From Clostridium cadaveris (GTDB taxonomy: Bacteria > Bacillota > Clostridia > Clostridiales > Clostridiaceae): a stretch of 64,000 nt of DNA. The stretch covers positions 2,174,501-2,238,500 of the forward strand of contig NZ_CP076620.1 of assembly GCF_020911725.1 (NCBI RefSeq). Reading direction: 5' to 3'. The position numbers and the translations under genes are program-made. Position 1 is the stretch's first letter, and every line of letters starts with the position of its first letter. The notes beneath the pieces are model-generated. The model did not search any database, was not told the DNA's origin, and saw only the letters and a list, made by a program, of their open reading frames with translations. Positions 26,367-36,445 of the stretch are shown one piece after another.

Positions 26367-27464
26367 TTATTTAGCCTCCTCTGTTTTTCCTAAAGTTTTA
26401 TTTGCTATAAACATTGCAAGAATAACTGCTGTAATTCCACCAACTAACTTAGCAGCTATCATAGGAAATATCATTTCTGAATTAAATCCAGCTGTAAATC
26501 CTAAATGATCTCCTAATACAAAAGAAGCTGATACTGCAAATGCAACATTTATTATTTTTCCCCTATCATCCATATCTTTTAGCATACCAAACATTGGAAT
26601 ATTATTTGCCAAACTAGCAATCATACCTGCTGCAGCTATTTCATTCATTCCTAATATTTTTCCAAGACCCATTAAAGGTTTCTTAAATACTTTAGTAATT
26701 ATATAAACTAATGGGAATGCTCCTGCTAAAACTATAGCTATATTTCCAACTATTTCTATTCCCTCATTTATTGGTGCCATTCCAGGTATTATAACATTTC
26801 CTGTTAAGGCTTCTATAATAGCTGACGCTAAAGCTAAAGTTATAATTATAACAACTATCTTACCGAAAATATTAAATCCCTTTATCATTGCTTTTTCTGC
26901 AAATGCTAAGCCTATAGCTATTAAAATTGCAAATAATATTATTGGAATTAAATTTTTAATAACCATCATTATTGGGAAACCGGCAACTAAACCTCCAACA
27001 AGAGCTCCTACTGGTATAGTTATTATTCCTGCTAAAATTCCTGTTGCTAAAAATTTATGATCTTTCTTTTCTATAATTCCTAATGATACTGGTATTGTAA
27101 ATACTATAGTAGCTCCCATCATAGCTCCTATAATTAAACCACTGAACATTCCAGCTTGTGGATCTTGTGCTAAACTAGCTGCAAGAGGTGCTCCTCCCAT
27201 ATCATTTGCAAGAATTGAACCTGCAAACATTGCTGGATCTGCTCCTAAAGCATTAAATAATGGTGTTACTATTGGTCCTAAAACGTCAGAAAGTACTGGT
27301 GCTAAACATATAACTCCAATCATTGCTAATGCTAATGATCCCATTGCCATAATACCTTCTTCAAATTTCTCACCTATTCCAAATTTGTTTCCTAAACACT
27401 TATCTATGGCTCCTAAAGCCATACATATAGCCATAATAAATACAATTACTTCATTGATATTCAT
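26367..27464 (-). CDS. eutH: EutH ethanolamine transporter
   Basis: 365-residue integral membrane protein with about ten hydrophobic segments, matching EutH (N-terminal NEVIVFIMAICMALGAIDKCLGNKFGIGEKFEEGI and internal GSILANDMGGAPLA). EutH facilitates ethanolamine uptake, especially when little diffuses in as the free base. ATG 27464 follows GAGGGGG; an upstream in-frame start at 27485 lies before that site. It lies between the tandem-BMC shell gene and eutQ. Confidence 0.92.
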   Translation of the reverse strand: MNINEVIVFIMAICMALGAIDKCLGNKFGIGEKFEEGIMAMGSLALAMIGVICLAPVLSDVLGPIVTPLFNALGADPAMFAGSILANDMGGAPLAASLAQDPQAGMFSGLIIGAMMGATIVFTIPVSLGIIEKKDHKFLATGILAGIITIPVGALVGGLVAGFPIMMVIKNLIPIILFAILIAIGLAFAEKAMIKGFNIFGKIVVIIITLALASAIIEALTGNVIIPGMAPINEGIEIVGNIAIVLAGAFPLVYIITKVFKKPLMGLGKILGMNEIAAAGMIASLANNIPMFGMLKDMDDRGKIINVAFAVSASFVLGDHLGFTAGFNSEMIFPMIAAKLVGGITAVILAMFIANKTLGKTEEAK

Positions 27465-27513
27465 TTTCTTCCCCCTCATTCTCAAAATATAGATTTAATA
27501 ATTTCTCATAAAT

Positions 27514-28068
27514 TTATTTAATTAAATTTTTTGCTATCTCACTATGTACGGAAGGAATTATAGAAACATTTATAATATCCTTTTCAGGCAATACAGCTTC
27601 TCCTTCTCTCATTCCATTTTCTACACTACTTAAATCTCCTGTGACTATGTATACAAGCTTTCCGCCAATTCCAAAAGCCAGTTGAAGCTTAACTAAGTTA
27701 ACTTCACTGCTTTTTAATGTTTTATCTAAAGCTAATATACCTGAAGAAACCTTTCCTGTTTCCATTATTCCAATGGCTTTATCTTCTATGTTTTTTTGAA
27801 AATATTTTCCTTTAAGAGCGTTTATTATATCATCATGAACAGAATTTATAATAAAGCTTCCAACTAAATATTTCTCTCCAATTCTTTTTCCAAATTCTAT
27901 AGCTTCCTTGACCTCTCCAGCATCCCCATTAACGATTAAAAAGAATTTTCCCGGACAAATACTTTTAAGGTAAGAAATCTCTACAAAAGCTTTTTTAACA
28001 ACCTCATTTGAAACCTCAATACCTTTGCTGATACTTCTAAACTCTAAAGCTCCTATGCTTTTATTCAT
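27514..28068 (-). CDS. Tandem BMC-domain shell protein (PduT-like)
   Basis: 184 residues containing two BMC domains in one chain: the first begins IGALEFRSISKGIEVSNEVVK and the second AIGIMETGKVSSGILALDKTLK (about residue 95). Single-chain double-BMC proteins form pseudohexameric trimers of microcompartment shells. It has a Cys near the start (SICPGKFF) but no obvious CxxC cluster, so an Fe-S site as in PduT cannot be assumed. It follows eutN in the operon. Confidence 0.82.
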   Translation of the reverse strand: MNKSIGALEFRSISKGIEVSNEVVKKAFVEISYLKSICPGKFFLIVNGDAGEVKEAIEFGKRIGEKYLVGSFIINSVHDDIINALKGKYFQKNIEDKAIGIMETGKVSSGILALDKTLKSSEVNLVKLQLAFGIGGKLVYIVTGDLSSVENGMREGEAVLPEKDIINVSIIPSVHSEIAKNLIK

Positions 28069-28109
28069 ATTAATACCTCCAAAGTTTAAGTATTTCTCTT
28101 TATTTAATA

Positions 28110-28376
28110 CTATTCAATATCTATAGAATCTACAATACCAACTATAGTAGCATCTATAGGAATTTCTTTATTACCAATTGATTGCCTTGCAGCACTTCCA
28201 TTAGTTATAAGAACAGTATCTCCAATTCCAGCACCAGCATTATCAGCAGCCACAAATAAGCCTTCTTTTTCCTTATCTTTACTTATAAGAATCTTTACTA
28301 TTAAAAACTTTTGGCCATTTAGTTTTTCATCTTTTCTAGTTGCCCAAACATTTCCTACTACTCTCCCTATTTGCAT
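28110..28376 (-). CDS. eutN: EutN/CcmL pentameric vertex protein
   Basis: 88 residues, the size and pattern of the EutN/CcmL/CsoS4 family: MQIGRVVGNVWATRKDEKLNG, FVAADNAGAGIGDTVLITNGSAAR and PIDATIVGIVDSI. These pentamers close the vertices of the ethanolamine microcompartment. Confidence 0.93.
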   Translation of the reverse strand: MQIGRVVGNVWATRKDEKLNGQKFLIVKILISKDKEKEGLFVAADNAGAGIGDTVLITNGSAARQSIGNKEIPIDATIVGIVDSIDIE

Positions 28377-28490
28377 AATACTTTCACTCCTAATTCTTCA
28401 CTTTCTTAAATTAAACTCTACATCTTTAATTTGATAAACTTAACCTATTACCATGAAGGTATGTTGATAATGAGTCGCTTAAACAAAACC

Positions 28491-28548
28491 AAAATATGGA
28501 TGAATCTTACAGCCTATTGTCCATTTAAACAAAAATCATCCATATTTT
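28491..28548. other. Long inverted repeat between eutN and the upstream eut gene
   Basis: Thirteen-base arms AAAATATGGATGA and TCATCCATATTTT enclose a 32-base loop in a 188-base gap inside the operon. The leftward transcript has GGUUUUGUUU after the stem, so it may attenuate or protect mRNA. One 12-mer in the loop (ACAATAGGCTGT) looks like a single ANTAR-type hairpin, but there is no second one. Confidence 0.5.
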
Positions 28549-28564
28549 AAAGAATCTAGTCACT

Positions 28565-29254
28565 TTAAGAAAGTACAACATTTAAATTATTTATACGTAT
28601 ATAGTCCTTTGCTAGTGGAGTAAGTATAGCCTTCTTATCAAGTATTAATGTTTTCACTCCATTTATATGAGGCTTTCTCAAATCACTTTCTGATACTAAT
28701 TTCTTATTTGAAAGATTTATTGTTATCTCATCTGCAACAATGGAAGATTCTAAATCCTTCTCTTCTTTGATTCCATTAAAAGAAATTTTTTGTTCCTTGC
28801 TTTCTATTGAAATCTTATTTAAATCATTTATAATTTCTATCCCATAAGATAAAAGATTTTCTTCAAATTTAATGTATTTATTATATAAAACCTTTGGAGC
28901 TGTATTTTTATACTTTCTGTACTCAATACCATCCTCAAGAATATAAACTTTTTTACCCTTTAAAAGCATTTCTAAGGCAAATTTTTCTGACTTTGTTGTA
29001 CATGTTCCTTGAGATATATTGCTGAGTCCCTTAATGCAAAGCTTTGATATAAGTAATATATCACAGTCTTTACATTCTGATGTTAATGGATTGATATCAA
29101 ATTCTTTTAATGCTTTTTTATAAAAATCAACATCACTCTCTCCCATTACAACAATAGACTTTTTCTTTTCCAAATAATTACTCTTTTTGTCTTCAGCTTG
29201 AATCTTTTTGTAAATTTCATCTACTAAAAATTCAATTAACTTTTCATAATCCAT
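28565..29254 (-). CDS. Conserved eut-operon protein of unknown function (flavoprotein-like)
   Basis: 229 residues from ATG 29254, preceded by GAAGGGGG. The N-terminus MDYEKLIEFLVDEIYKKIQ is a compartment-type amphipathic helix. The middle shows alternating hydrophobic strands and helices (SIVVMGE, CDILLISKLCIKGLSNISQG, KKVYILEDG) resembling the uncharacterised ethanolamine-utilisation protein found in clostridial eut operons. The end (ILTPLAKDYIRINNLNVV) resembles the N-terminal motif of the EutT gene. No catalytic motif is evident. Confidence 0.7.
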   Translation of the reverse strand: MDYEKLIEFLVDEIYKKIQAEDKKSNYLEKKKSIVVMGESDVDFYKKALKEFDINPLTSECKDCDILLISKLCIKGLSNISQGTCTTKSEKFALEMLLKGKKVYILEDGIEYRKYKNTAPKVLYNKYIKFEENLLSYGIEIINDLNKISIESKEQKISFNGIKEEKDLESSIVADEITINLSNKKLVSESDLRKPHINGVKTLILDKKAILTPLAKDYIRINNLNVVLS

Positions 29255-29306
29255 ATTATTTTTACCCCCTTCCACTTAGAGGTTTCTTTTGACTTATATT
29301 AGATTA

Positions 29307-29942
29307 TTATTTTTCGTCTTTTCCAACTATTAAAGCAAAAGTACCCTTTGAAAATCCACATGCATTTGCCTCATCGTAATCAATATGCATGAATGTTCTA
29401 TAATCCTTGCTAACTCTCACAATAACATCATCGAATATTAAAGGTCTTTTTCCTAATACCTTAACTTTTACACTCTCGTTATTACTAACTTGAAATTTTC
29501 TTGCATCTTCTGGTGTCATGTGTATATGTCTTTTAGCTACCATTAATCCTCTATTTAAAGATATAGAAGCTCTATCTGTTGAAATTGTTATTTCTTCAGT
29601 ATTATCTAAATCTCCACTTAGTTTAACTGGAGGTTTAGACCCTATTGCTAGAGTATCTGTAAGTGAAACTTCTACTTGAGTTTCCTTTCTAGCTGGTCCT
29701 AAAACCACAACATTATCTATTCTACCTTTAGGTCCTGATATAGTAACTCTCTCTTTGCAAGCATACTGACCTGGTTGAGATAAATCTTTTATTCTAGTAA
29801 GCTTATATCCCTCTCCAAATAATATCTCTATATGTTCTTGAGTCAAATGAACATGTCTACCTGAAGCCTCAACTTCTATAAAAGCCTCATCCTTAACTCT
29901 TCTAACTACTTCCTCTATGATGTCATGTAATAGATTGTCCAT
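29307..29942 (-). CDS. pduL: PduL-type phosphotransacylase of the eut compartment
   Basis: 211 residues of the PduL/EutD-replacing phosphate acyltransferase. Zinc-binding His motifs are ASGRHVHLTQEHIE (about residues 27-40) and AKRHIHMTPEDARKF (about 135-149). An N-terminal helix (LLHDIIEEVVRRVKDEAF) fits an encapsulation peptide. It converts acetyl-CoA plus phosphate to acetyl phosphate and recycles CoA in the microcompartment. It takes the place of the Pta-type EutD of enterobacteria. Confidence 0.92.
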   Translation of the reverse strand: MDNLLHDIIEEVVRRVKDEAFIEVEASGRHVHLTQEHIEILFGEGYKLTRIKDLSQPGQYACKERVTISGPKGRIDNVVVLGPARKETQVEVSLTDTLAIGSKPPVKLSGDLDNTEEITISTDRASISLNRGLMVAKRHIHMTPEDARKFQVSNNESVKVKVLGKRPLIFDDVIVRVSKDYRTFMHIDYDEANACGFSKGTFALIVGKDEK

Positions 29943-29951
29943 AGTTTCCTC

Positions 29952-30728
29952 CTATTTCTCGTACTTTCCTGTTCTAACTTTAAAGATCATAATCCAAAAT
30001 ACTGAGGATAGCCTATTCAATGTTCTAATTAAATCTTCTCTCTCAACCTGTCCATATTCACCTTTAAAAGCCTCATATGCTGAAAGTTCTGTTTCTCTAG
30101 TTAAAGTTCTTAAAACATTTAATTTAGACACTATTTCACCCATCTCATAAGTTGGCATTTCATGTCCTATACCAAAGTATTTCTTGGGGTTATGTGATCT
30201 TTCTCTAAGATCCTTTTCTGTCATTCCTTGAAGAACAAAATCCTCTAAAGGTTCACTTAAAACCTCACATCTTAATATTCTACCTATAAGAGTTAGTATT
30301 TCTTGAAGATCCTCTACAAGTTTGTTCATTCCCTGTTTGTGACAGAGAACTTGAGTTTCAACAATTCTCGCTTCAAGAGAGTCTATCTTACCTCTAAATA
30401 TTATTCTCTTATGATCTTTAAATACAAGAAGATTTCCTGTTAGATGTGTCATATGTTCTGGTTTTTCATCTAACTTTGCTCCAAAAACAGTTTCATACTT
30501 GTATTCTTTTTCTCTAACAACTTCTCTAATTATTTCTTTAGTTTCTACTTTTTTATCTAATTTTTCTTCATTAGAATTAATATAAACTAAGCTTATATTA
30601 TGTTCAGCCAAATAAGACTTTGCAGATGGAGTTATTATTTCTCCTTTAACTACCTTAAATTCTTTTACAGATTTTAAGTCTTCTCTGCTTAATCTTTTTC
30701 TTACCTCACCTTCTGTCAAAACAGCCAT
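29952..30728 (-). CDS. eutT: EutT-like corrinoid adenosyltransferase
   Basis: 258 residues. The N-terminal part (MAVLTEGEVRKRLSREDLKSVKEFKVVKGEIITPSAKSYLAEHN-like) is the eut-specific segment; the C-terminal part (about 90-250) is the helical cobalamin adenosyltransferase fold. It makes adenosylcobalamin for EutBC. I do not see the CCxxC zinc/iron motif reported for enterobacterial EutT, as is usual in Firmicutes. ATG 30728 follows AGGGGATG; the longer upstream frame is not supported by a ribosome site. Confidence 0.85.
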   Translation of the reverse strand: MAVLTEGEVRKRLSREDLKSVKEFKVVKGEIITPSAKSYLAEHNISLVYINSNEEKLDKKVETKEIIREVVREKEYKYETVFGAKLDEKPEHMTHLTGNLLVFKDHKRIIFRGKIDSLEARIVETQVLCHKQGMNKLVEDLQEILTLIGRILRCEVLSEPLEDFVLQGMTEKDLRERSHNPKKYFGIGHEMPTYEMGEIVSKLNVLRTLTRETELSAYEAFKGEYGQVEREDLIRTLNRLSSVFWIMIFKVRTGKYEK

Positions 30729-30883
30729 TTTATCACATCCCCTATTAGATGTATAAAGGGAGTGCACAAAAGTTTTATTTTAATCGACTCTTTATTAATA
30801 TTATATAAAGCAGATTAATTTACAAAGGATAAATTATCCCTTAGTAAAAAACTATTTATGCAACCCCTAATTACAACTTTTTA

Positions 30884-31174
30884 TTATTCAGCTTTTGGTG
30901 ACTTTGGTAGTATAGCATCCACTTCAAAATGTGGTCTTGGGATTACATGTACTGATACTAAATCTCCAACTCTCTCAGCAGCTGCTGCTCCAGCGTCAGT
31001 TGCTGCTTTAACAGCTCCAACATCTCCTCTAACCATAACAGTTACTAATCCTCCACCAACTTGTTCTTTTCCTACTAATTGAACATTTGCAGCCTTAACC
31101 ATTGCGTCAGCAGCTTCTATTGCTCCTACTAATCCTCTAGTTTCAATCATACCTAATGCGTTTGCGTTTGCCAT
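30884..31174 (-). CDS. eutM: EutM-type BMC hexameric shell protein
   Basis: 96 residues, a canonical single BMC domain: [41 protein letters not shown]...[13 protein letters not shown]...SVHVIPRPH. It is the main hexameric shell tile of the microcompartment. A good AGGAGGAA ribosome site precedes it. Confidence 0.95.
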   Translation of the reverse strand: MANANALGMIETRGLVGAIEAADAMVKAANVQLVGKEQVGGGLVTVMVRGDVGAVKAATDAGAAAAERVGDLVSVHVIPRPHFEVDAILPKSPKAE

Positions 31175-31357
31175 AATAAATTCCTCCTAAAAATATCCTT
31201 TTTAAAATTTTTAACTAAATTGTTTTAACTTTATCTTTATCTATAAGTCTAAAGAATTTTCTTAGACTTTTAATATTGCCTTAGCCTTAAGATTTGAATT
31301 TCTCAAAGCTAAAACATATTAATCACTTTGAATCTTTTAATCTATATCTAATGAAGA

Positions 31358-32836
31358 TTACTTAAGTTCTTGAATAATCTTCTTAACTAATAAATTTATT
31401 AATTCTTCTTTGTCACCTAAGTCTAAACTTGTAGCAACTTCTTTTGTAGCACCTACAGCTAGCTCTCTAATATCTTCAAGCTCTCTAACTCCATAAGCCA
31501 CATTTTTTGTATTCATTAAATCTAATGGTCCTATATTATGTGAAGTAGAACTTCCTCCAACTGCACCACAGCCTAGTGTTAAGGCAGGAACTAAATTGTT
31601 TGTAGCTCCTATTCCACCAAGAGCTCCTGGTGAGTTTACTATCATTCTTGAAACTGGCATTTCTAATGCAAATCTCTTAACAAGTTCTTCGTTATTTGCA
31701 TGCATACAGAACGTATGTCCAGCCCCTTCATTTAGTAATATTTCTTTACATCTGCTTAATACAGCATCTACATTTTCCTCTACAAAGAAAGTTAAAATAG
31801 TTGTTAACTTTTCTCTTGAGAATGGATACTTGTGTCCTACATGACATTCTCTTGGTACTAAAACTCTTGCCCAAGATGGTACTCCTTCTAATCCAGCTAA
31901 TTTAGCTATAGCTTGTGGAGTTTTTCCAACTATCTGTGGATTCATAGTTCCATTTGCTCTCATTACAAATTTAGATAATTGATTTGCTTGCTCTTCAGTT
32001 AATAAATAAGCTCCTTGTTCTTTTAGCTCTCTAACAACTTCATCTTCCATAGCTTTTTCAACTACTATTGATTGTTCTGATGCACATATTGTTCCATTAT
32101 CAAAAGTTTTGGAATCTAATATTCTCTTAACTGCTAGCTTAACATCTGCACTCTTATCTATAAAAGCCGGTCCATTTCCTGGTCCAACACCTATAGCTGG
32201 TGTTCCTGATGAGTAAGCAGCTCTAACCATTGCTTCTCCACCAGTAGCAAGAATTAATGAAGTATCCTTATTCTTCATTAGTTCATTAGTTCCTTCCAAT
32301 GAAGGCACTGTAATGCATCCTATAGCTCCCTCTGGACACCCAGCTTTTTCAGCAGCTGCAGCTATTATCTTAGCTGTCTCAATAATACATTTTTTTGCAC
32401 TTGGATGTGGTGATACTACAATTGCATTTCTAGATTTTATTGATATCATAGCTTTATATATCGTAGTTGAAGTTGGATTTGTTGAAGGAATAAGTCCTGC
32501 AACTACTCCAACCGGAACCATTATTTTAAATGATTTCTTTTCAACATTTTCCTCTACTATTCCAACTGTCTTTATATCTTTTATTGAATCATAAACTGTT
32601 TTTGCAGCAAAAACATTTTTTAATACTTTATCTTGCCATTTACCAAATCCAGTTTCCTCATTTGCCATTTTAGCAAGTTTTTCAGAATTTTCATAAGCAG
32701 CATCAGATATAGCCTTAACAATTCTATCTATATCTTCCTGACTCATAAGTGCTAGCTTTTTTTGAGCTTCTTTAGCCTTTCTTATAAGTCCCCTAGTTTC
32801 CTGTACAGAAACTAAGTCTTTATCTAAAAACTCCAT
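31358..32836 (-). CDS. eutE: CoA-acylating acetaldehyde dehydrogenase EutE
   Basis: 492 residues, aldehyde dehydrogenase superfamily (acylating). The catalytic Cys lies in DNGTICASEQSIVVE (about residue 250), with TGGEAMVRAAYSSG and PAIGVGPGN before it. The N-terminal helix (DLVSVQETRGLIRKAKEAQKKL) and an extended C-terminal tail fit compartment targeting. It oxidises acetaldehyde from EutBC to acetyl-CoA. Its ATG shares one base with the stop of the upstream BMC gene, which implies translational coupling. Confidence 0.95.
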   Translation of the reverse strand: MEFLDKDLVSVQETRGLIRKAKEAQKKLALMSQEDIDRIVKAISDAAYENSEKLAKMANEETGFGKWQDKVLKNVFAAKTVYDSIKDIKTVGIVEENVEKKSFKIMVPVGVVAGLIPSTNPTSTTIYKAMISIKSRNAIVVSPHPSAKKCIIETAKIIAAAAEKAGCPEGAIGCITVPSLEGTNELMKNKDTSLILATGGEAMVRAAYSSGTPAIGVGPGNGPAFIDKSADVKLAVKRILDSKTFDNGTICASEQSIVVEKAMEDEVVRELKEQGAYLLTEEQANQLSKFVMRANGTMNPQIVGKTPQAIAKLAGLEGVPSWARVLVPRECHVGHKYPFSREKLTTILTFFVEENVDAVLSRCKEILLNEGAGHTFCMHANNEELVKRFALEMPVSRMIVNSPGALGGIGATNNLVPALTLGCGAVGGSSTSHNIGPLDLMNTKNVAYGVRELEDIRELAVGATKEVATSLDLGDKEELINLLVKKIIQELK

Positions 32837-33468
32837 TAACTGTCACCTTCTTCATTGTATTTTAGTAATATATCTACTAATTCTTTTTTCTTTAGAGATT
32901 TAAGCTTGTTAGAAGTTATGTTAATATTTAAAGATTTTATTTTCTTTCTTAATTCCTTAACACTCATTTTAGATATTTCTTCTATTTCTATGAAATAAGA
33001 TTCTTTATTTAAGTTATCATTTACTTTATCCTCTGAAACTTCTTCACTATCTTCTATGATTGCTAAAACTTCAGATTCTTTAATAACTTCTTGTAAGTTT
33101 TCTTTTTCAATTTCTGTTTCTTCTAAAATATCCTCACAAACCTCTTCTAAATCTTCAATCTCTTCTTCTAACTCTTTAATTTCCTCTTCAGTATTAATGC
33201 TGTTCATTAAAAGATTTTCTACTTCATCATCAAGTCTAGGAATCACATGAACACTTCTTAAGCTTCCAATTCTACTTGCATAATTTTCAGCAGCTCCTAT
33301 GGCAGCTTGTACAGCATCAACATCTCCTCTAATTTTTACAGTTACAATTCCTCCAGTAACCTTTTCTATTCCAATCAAATCAACATTTGCAGCTTTTAAG
33401 GCCGTATCTGCAGCACATATGGCTGGTACATATCCTATAAATTCTATTAATCCTAAAGCTTTTCCCAT
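32836..33468 (-). CDS. BMC shell protein with acidic linker and C-terminal SAP/Rho-N-like domain (EutK-like)
   Basis: 210 residues in three parts. An N-terminal BMC domain (about 1-90) begins GKALGLIEFIGYVPAICAADTALKAANVD. A very acidic Glu-rich linker (about 97-160) follows. The C-terminal 40 residues (MSVKELRKKIKSLNINITS...KKELVDILLKY) resemble SAP/Rho N-terminal nucleic-acid-binding helices. Enterobacterial EutK also joins a BMC domain to a nucleic-acid-binding-like domain, so the architecture is analogous. It is coupled to eutE by a one-base stop/start overlap. Confidence 0.8.
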   Translation of the reverse strand: MGKALGLIEFIGYVPAICAADTALKAANVDLIGIEKVTGGIVTVKIRGDVDAVQAAIGAAENYASRIGSLRSVHVIPRLDDEVENLLMNSINTEEEIKELEEEIEDLEEVCEDILEETEIEKENLQEVIKESEVLAIIEDSEEVSEDKVNDNLNKESYFIEIEEISKMSVKELRKKIKSLNINITSNKLKSLKKKELVDILLKYNEEGDS

Positions 33469-33480
33469 ATTTTTAGCCTA

Positions 33481-34134
33481 TTAAAATCCTAATGGATTAC
33501 TAGCTACTGATTGTACTGCCTCTGTAAAAGCATCGCATGCCGCTTTACATGCTGATTGTGATCCTGTAAGTAAGGCTCCTGCAAAGTTTGTTTCTGTTGG
33601 AGGTGCAAAGAATTCACACATTTCAACGTCTGCAGCTTTTAATGCTGCATCTAAAGCATACATTGCTTCTAATGGAGGAGCTACTAAGTAAGCTAAAGCT
33701 TCACCTTCTCTTACTCCTGCTATTTTTGAAAGATATGATCCAGTTCTTGATATACATTGAGCATAGTAACAAATTGAATCATCATCATTGGCACTCATAA
33801 ACCCAACTCCACTATCAATGAAATCTAAAGTAGCATTTAACCCACTTCTAACTTCTGCAGGACTTGGTCCAGCAAGAATACCAATTACTTCTCCAGCTAA
33901 TTTTGTTGAAGCATTCCCTGCTCCAGCATACATTGATCTAGCATAAACTACATCAACTTCTGCAGCTTTTGTAGCCTCATCTAAAGCTGTATAAGTTACA
34001 TCATCACAGTCAGCTGTGATTAATCCTAAACTCTTATGATGTGGTTCCAACTCTAATTTTTTAGCCATTTCTGGACTAACATTTGATATTATCTTAACGC
34101 TTAAAACATTAGGACGTATTAAATCATTTTTCAT
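33481..34134 (-). CDS. eutL: EutL tandem-BMC shell protein
   Basis: 217 residues, the standard EutL length. Features include the two circularly permuted BMC-like repeats (KSLGLITADCDDVTYTALDEATKAAEVDVVYARSMYAG-like and ALAYLVAPPLEAMYALDAALKAADVEM-like) and a C-terminal FAGALLTGSQSACKAACDAF. EutL trimers form gated pores in the shell. Confidence 0.95.
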   Translation of the reverse strand: MKNDLIRPNVLSVKIISNVSPEMAKKLELEPHHKSLGLITADCDDVTYTALDEATKAAEVDVVYARSMYAGAGNASTKLAGEVIGILAGPSPAEVRSGLNATLDFIDSGVGFMSANDDDSICYYAQCISRTGSYLSKIAGVREGEALAYLVAPPLEAMYALDAALKAADVEMCEFFAPPTETNFAGALLTGSQSACKAACDAFTEAVQSVASNPLGF

Positions 34135-34155
34135 ACTTAATTTCCTCCAAATTTA

Positions 34156-35043
34156 TTATTTAAGATCTATTCCTGAAGCTTTTTTATCTAACATTGTTTT
34201 TATTAGTTCGGCAATATGAGCACCTGCTTCAACTGCAGTTGTTCCACCTTTATGAATATTTGATATAACTGTTCTTTTAGCTTCTGGCATTCCAACCTTT
34301 GGTTTATATGCTATGTAAGACGACATTGACTCAGCCGTTACAAGACCTGGTCTTTCTCCAACTAATAAGCAAACAACATCTGCCCCAGTTGCTTCTCCTA
34401 CTGCATCCATAGCCGCAACTCTACAATATTTAGCAAATACTATAGGTCCAACATTTAATCCATACATTTTTAATCCTTGCTCTATTGATGGAAGAATATC
34501 TTCTAAGTTAGCTTCTATTGCGGCTGAGCTTAAACCATCTCCAACCATTATTTGAACCTTAGGATTTTTTTCACATTTATCTTTTATAGTTTCTATTGTT
34601 TCTGGTGAAAATTTTCTTCCAAGGTCTGGACGAGTTACATATTCATCCTTATCATTACACATAGTTTTCACAAATATTAGATTATTTTTCTTTATAAATT
34701 CCTCTGAAACATCTGAGAACACTGAGTCTTGAGCTGCAGCATGATCTGCTCTCATTCTTAATGCTGTTATAGTTTTATATCTAGCTCCTGCTCTTCCTGA
34801 ACCTAATCTAGCAGGTGTTTTAGCCTTCATTTCTAAGTAAGCTTCTCTATCCACTGGATTATCAACTAGAAGCTGCTTCTTTATGTCTATCTCTGTAATA
34901 TCTGGTATAAAGTCATCAATTTCCACTTTAGATTGATTTTGAGTAACTTCCTTAACCACTTTTTCTACTGATTGCATATCAACTTGTCCAACCATTTGGC
35001 TAACTAATTGTTCAACCATTAGTTTTAAATCTTTTTCGTTCAT
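34156..35043 (-). CDS. eutC: Ethanolamine ammonia-lyase small subunit EutC
   Basis: 295 residues. The N-terminal targeting helix ([20 protein letters not shown]) is followed by the catalytic small-subunit domain with [52 protein letters not shown] and [15 protein letters not shown]. With EutB and adenosylcobalamin it splits ethanolamine into acetaldehyde and ammonia. Confidence 0.96.
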   Translation of the reverse strand: MNEKDLKLMVEQLVSQMVGQVDMQSVEKVVKEVTQNQSKVEIDDFIPDITEIDIKKQLLVDNPVDREAYLEMKAKTPARLGSGRAGARYKTITALRMRADHAAAQDSVFSDVSEEFIKKNNLIFVKTMCNDKDEYVTRPDLGRKFSPETIETIKDKCEKNPKVQIMVGDGLSSAAIEANLEDILPSIEQGLKMYGLNVGPIVFAKYCRVAAMDAVGEATGADVVCLLVGERPGLVTAESMSSYIAYKPKVGMPEAKRTVISNIHKGGTTAVEAGAHIAELIKTMLDKKASGIDLK

Positions 35044-35059
35044 AACTCTATTTCCCCTC

Positions 35060-36427
35060 CTATCCTAAAAGTGCAGATGCATCTCCTGCTTTTTCAGTAA
35101 GCTTTCCATTTTCATCTATGAATCCCATTTCAACTAACCAATCTTGGAACTCTTTAATAGCTGTTAATCCAAACATTTCTCTTAAAGCAGCTGTTTCATG
35201 ATATCCTGTAGTTTGATAGTTAAGCATTACATCATCACCATGTGGAATTCCCATGAAATAAGTGCATCCTGCTGTTGTTAATAATACAGCTAAGTTTTCT
35301 ATATCATTTTGATCTGCTTTCATATGATTTGTGTAGCATGCATCACATCCCATTGGTATTCCAGTTAATTTACCCATGAAATGATCTTCAAGACCTGCTC
35401 TTATAACTTGTTTTGAATCATATAAATATTCTGGTCCTATAAATCCAACAACTGTGTTAACTAAAAATGGTTGGAATCTCTTAGCAAATCCATAACATCT
35501 AGCTTCCATAGTTACTTGGTCAACTCCATGGTGAGCGTCTGATGAAAGTTCTGAACCTTGTCCAGTTTCAAAGTACATTACATTTGGACCTGTAGCTGTA
35601 CCTTGCTTTAAAGCTAATTGTCTAGCTTCTTCTATAGTTGCTGCATTAAATCCAAAAGCTTCATTTCCTTTTTCAGAACCTGCTATTGATTGGAATATAA
35701 GGTCTGTTGGAGCCCCTTGTCTTATCGCTTCCATTTGAGTTGTTACATGAGCTAGTACACAAGTTTGAGTTGGAATTTTAAATTTCCTTTTAATTTCATC
35801 AAATCTCTTTAATACTTTTGTAACACTCTCAACAGAGTCATCAACTGGGTTTAATCCTAAAACTGCATCTCCAATTCCAAAAGTTAACCCTTCTAATAAT
35901 GAAGCCATTATTCCATCTGGGTCATCTGTTGGATGGTTTGGTTGAAGTCTTGCTGATAAAGTACCTTTTTCACCGATTGTTGTATTACAATGAGCTGTTA
36001 CCTTTATCTTTCTTGCTCCATATATTAAATCCATATTAGACATTAATTTTGCTACAGCTGCTACCATTTCAGAAGTTAAACCTCTTGAAATTCTTCTTAT
36101 ATCAGCACCTGTTGTATTTTCATCTAATATCCATTCTCTTAACTCAGATACTGTCCAACTTTTTATTTCGTTGTATATTTTTTCATTTACATCATCTTGA
36201 ATAATTCTAGTTACCTCATCTATTTCATAAGGAACTGCTGGGTTATTTCTTAAATCTTCTAAAGTTATATTTGATAATACAACCTTTGCTGCCACTCTTT
36301 CTTCTGAAGACTCAGCTGCTAATCCCGCTAATCTATCTCCTGATTTCTCTTCATTTGCCTTAGCCATAACCTCATTTAAAGTTTTAAAAGTATAGGCTTT
36401 TCCAAATAATTTTGTTTTTAAAATCAT
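35060..36427 (-). CDS. eutB: Ethanolamine ammonia-lyase large subunit EutB
   Basis: 455 residues, full-length EutB. Recognisable stretches are [40 protein letters not shown]-type N-terminus, [38 protein letters not shown] and [20 protein letters not shown]. It forms the substrate and B12 active site with EutC. It lies 16 bases upstream of eutC. Confidence 0.97.
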   Translation of the reverse strand: MILKTKLFGKAYTFKTLNEVMAKANEEKSGDRLAGLAAESSEERVAAKVVLSNITLEDLRNNPAVPYEIDEVTRIIQDDVNEKIYNEIKSWTVSELREWILDENTTGADIRRISRGLTSEMVAAVAKLMSNMDLIYGARKIKVTAHCNTTIGEKGTLSARLQPNHPTDDPDGIMASLLEGLTFGIGDAVLGLNPVDDSVESVTKVLKRFDEIKRKFKIPTQTCVLAHVTTQMEAIRQGAPTDLIFQSIAGSEKGNEAFGFNAATIEEARQLALKQGTATGPNVMYFETGQGSELSSDAHHGVDQVTMEARCYGFAKRFQPFLVNTVVGFIGPEYLYDSKQVIRAGLEDHFMGKLTGIPMGCDACYTNHMKADQNDIENLAVLLTTAGCTYFMGIPHGDDVMLNYQTTGYHETAALREMFGLTAIKEFQDWLVEMGFIDENGKLTEKAGDASALLG

Positions 36428-36445
36428 TTTTTATCCTCCTTCCGA

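Noticed and set aside
28491-28548. Fourth ANTAR element between eutN and the upstream gene
   Set aside because: Only one ANTAR-like 12-mer (ACAATAGGCTGT) is present, inside the loop of a larger hairpin, and no second hairpin overlaps a terminator.
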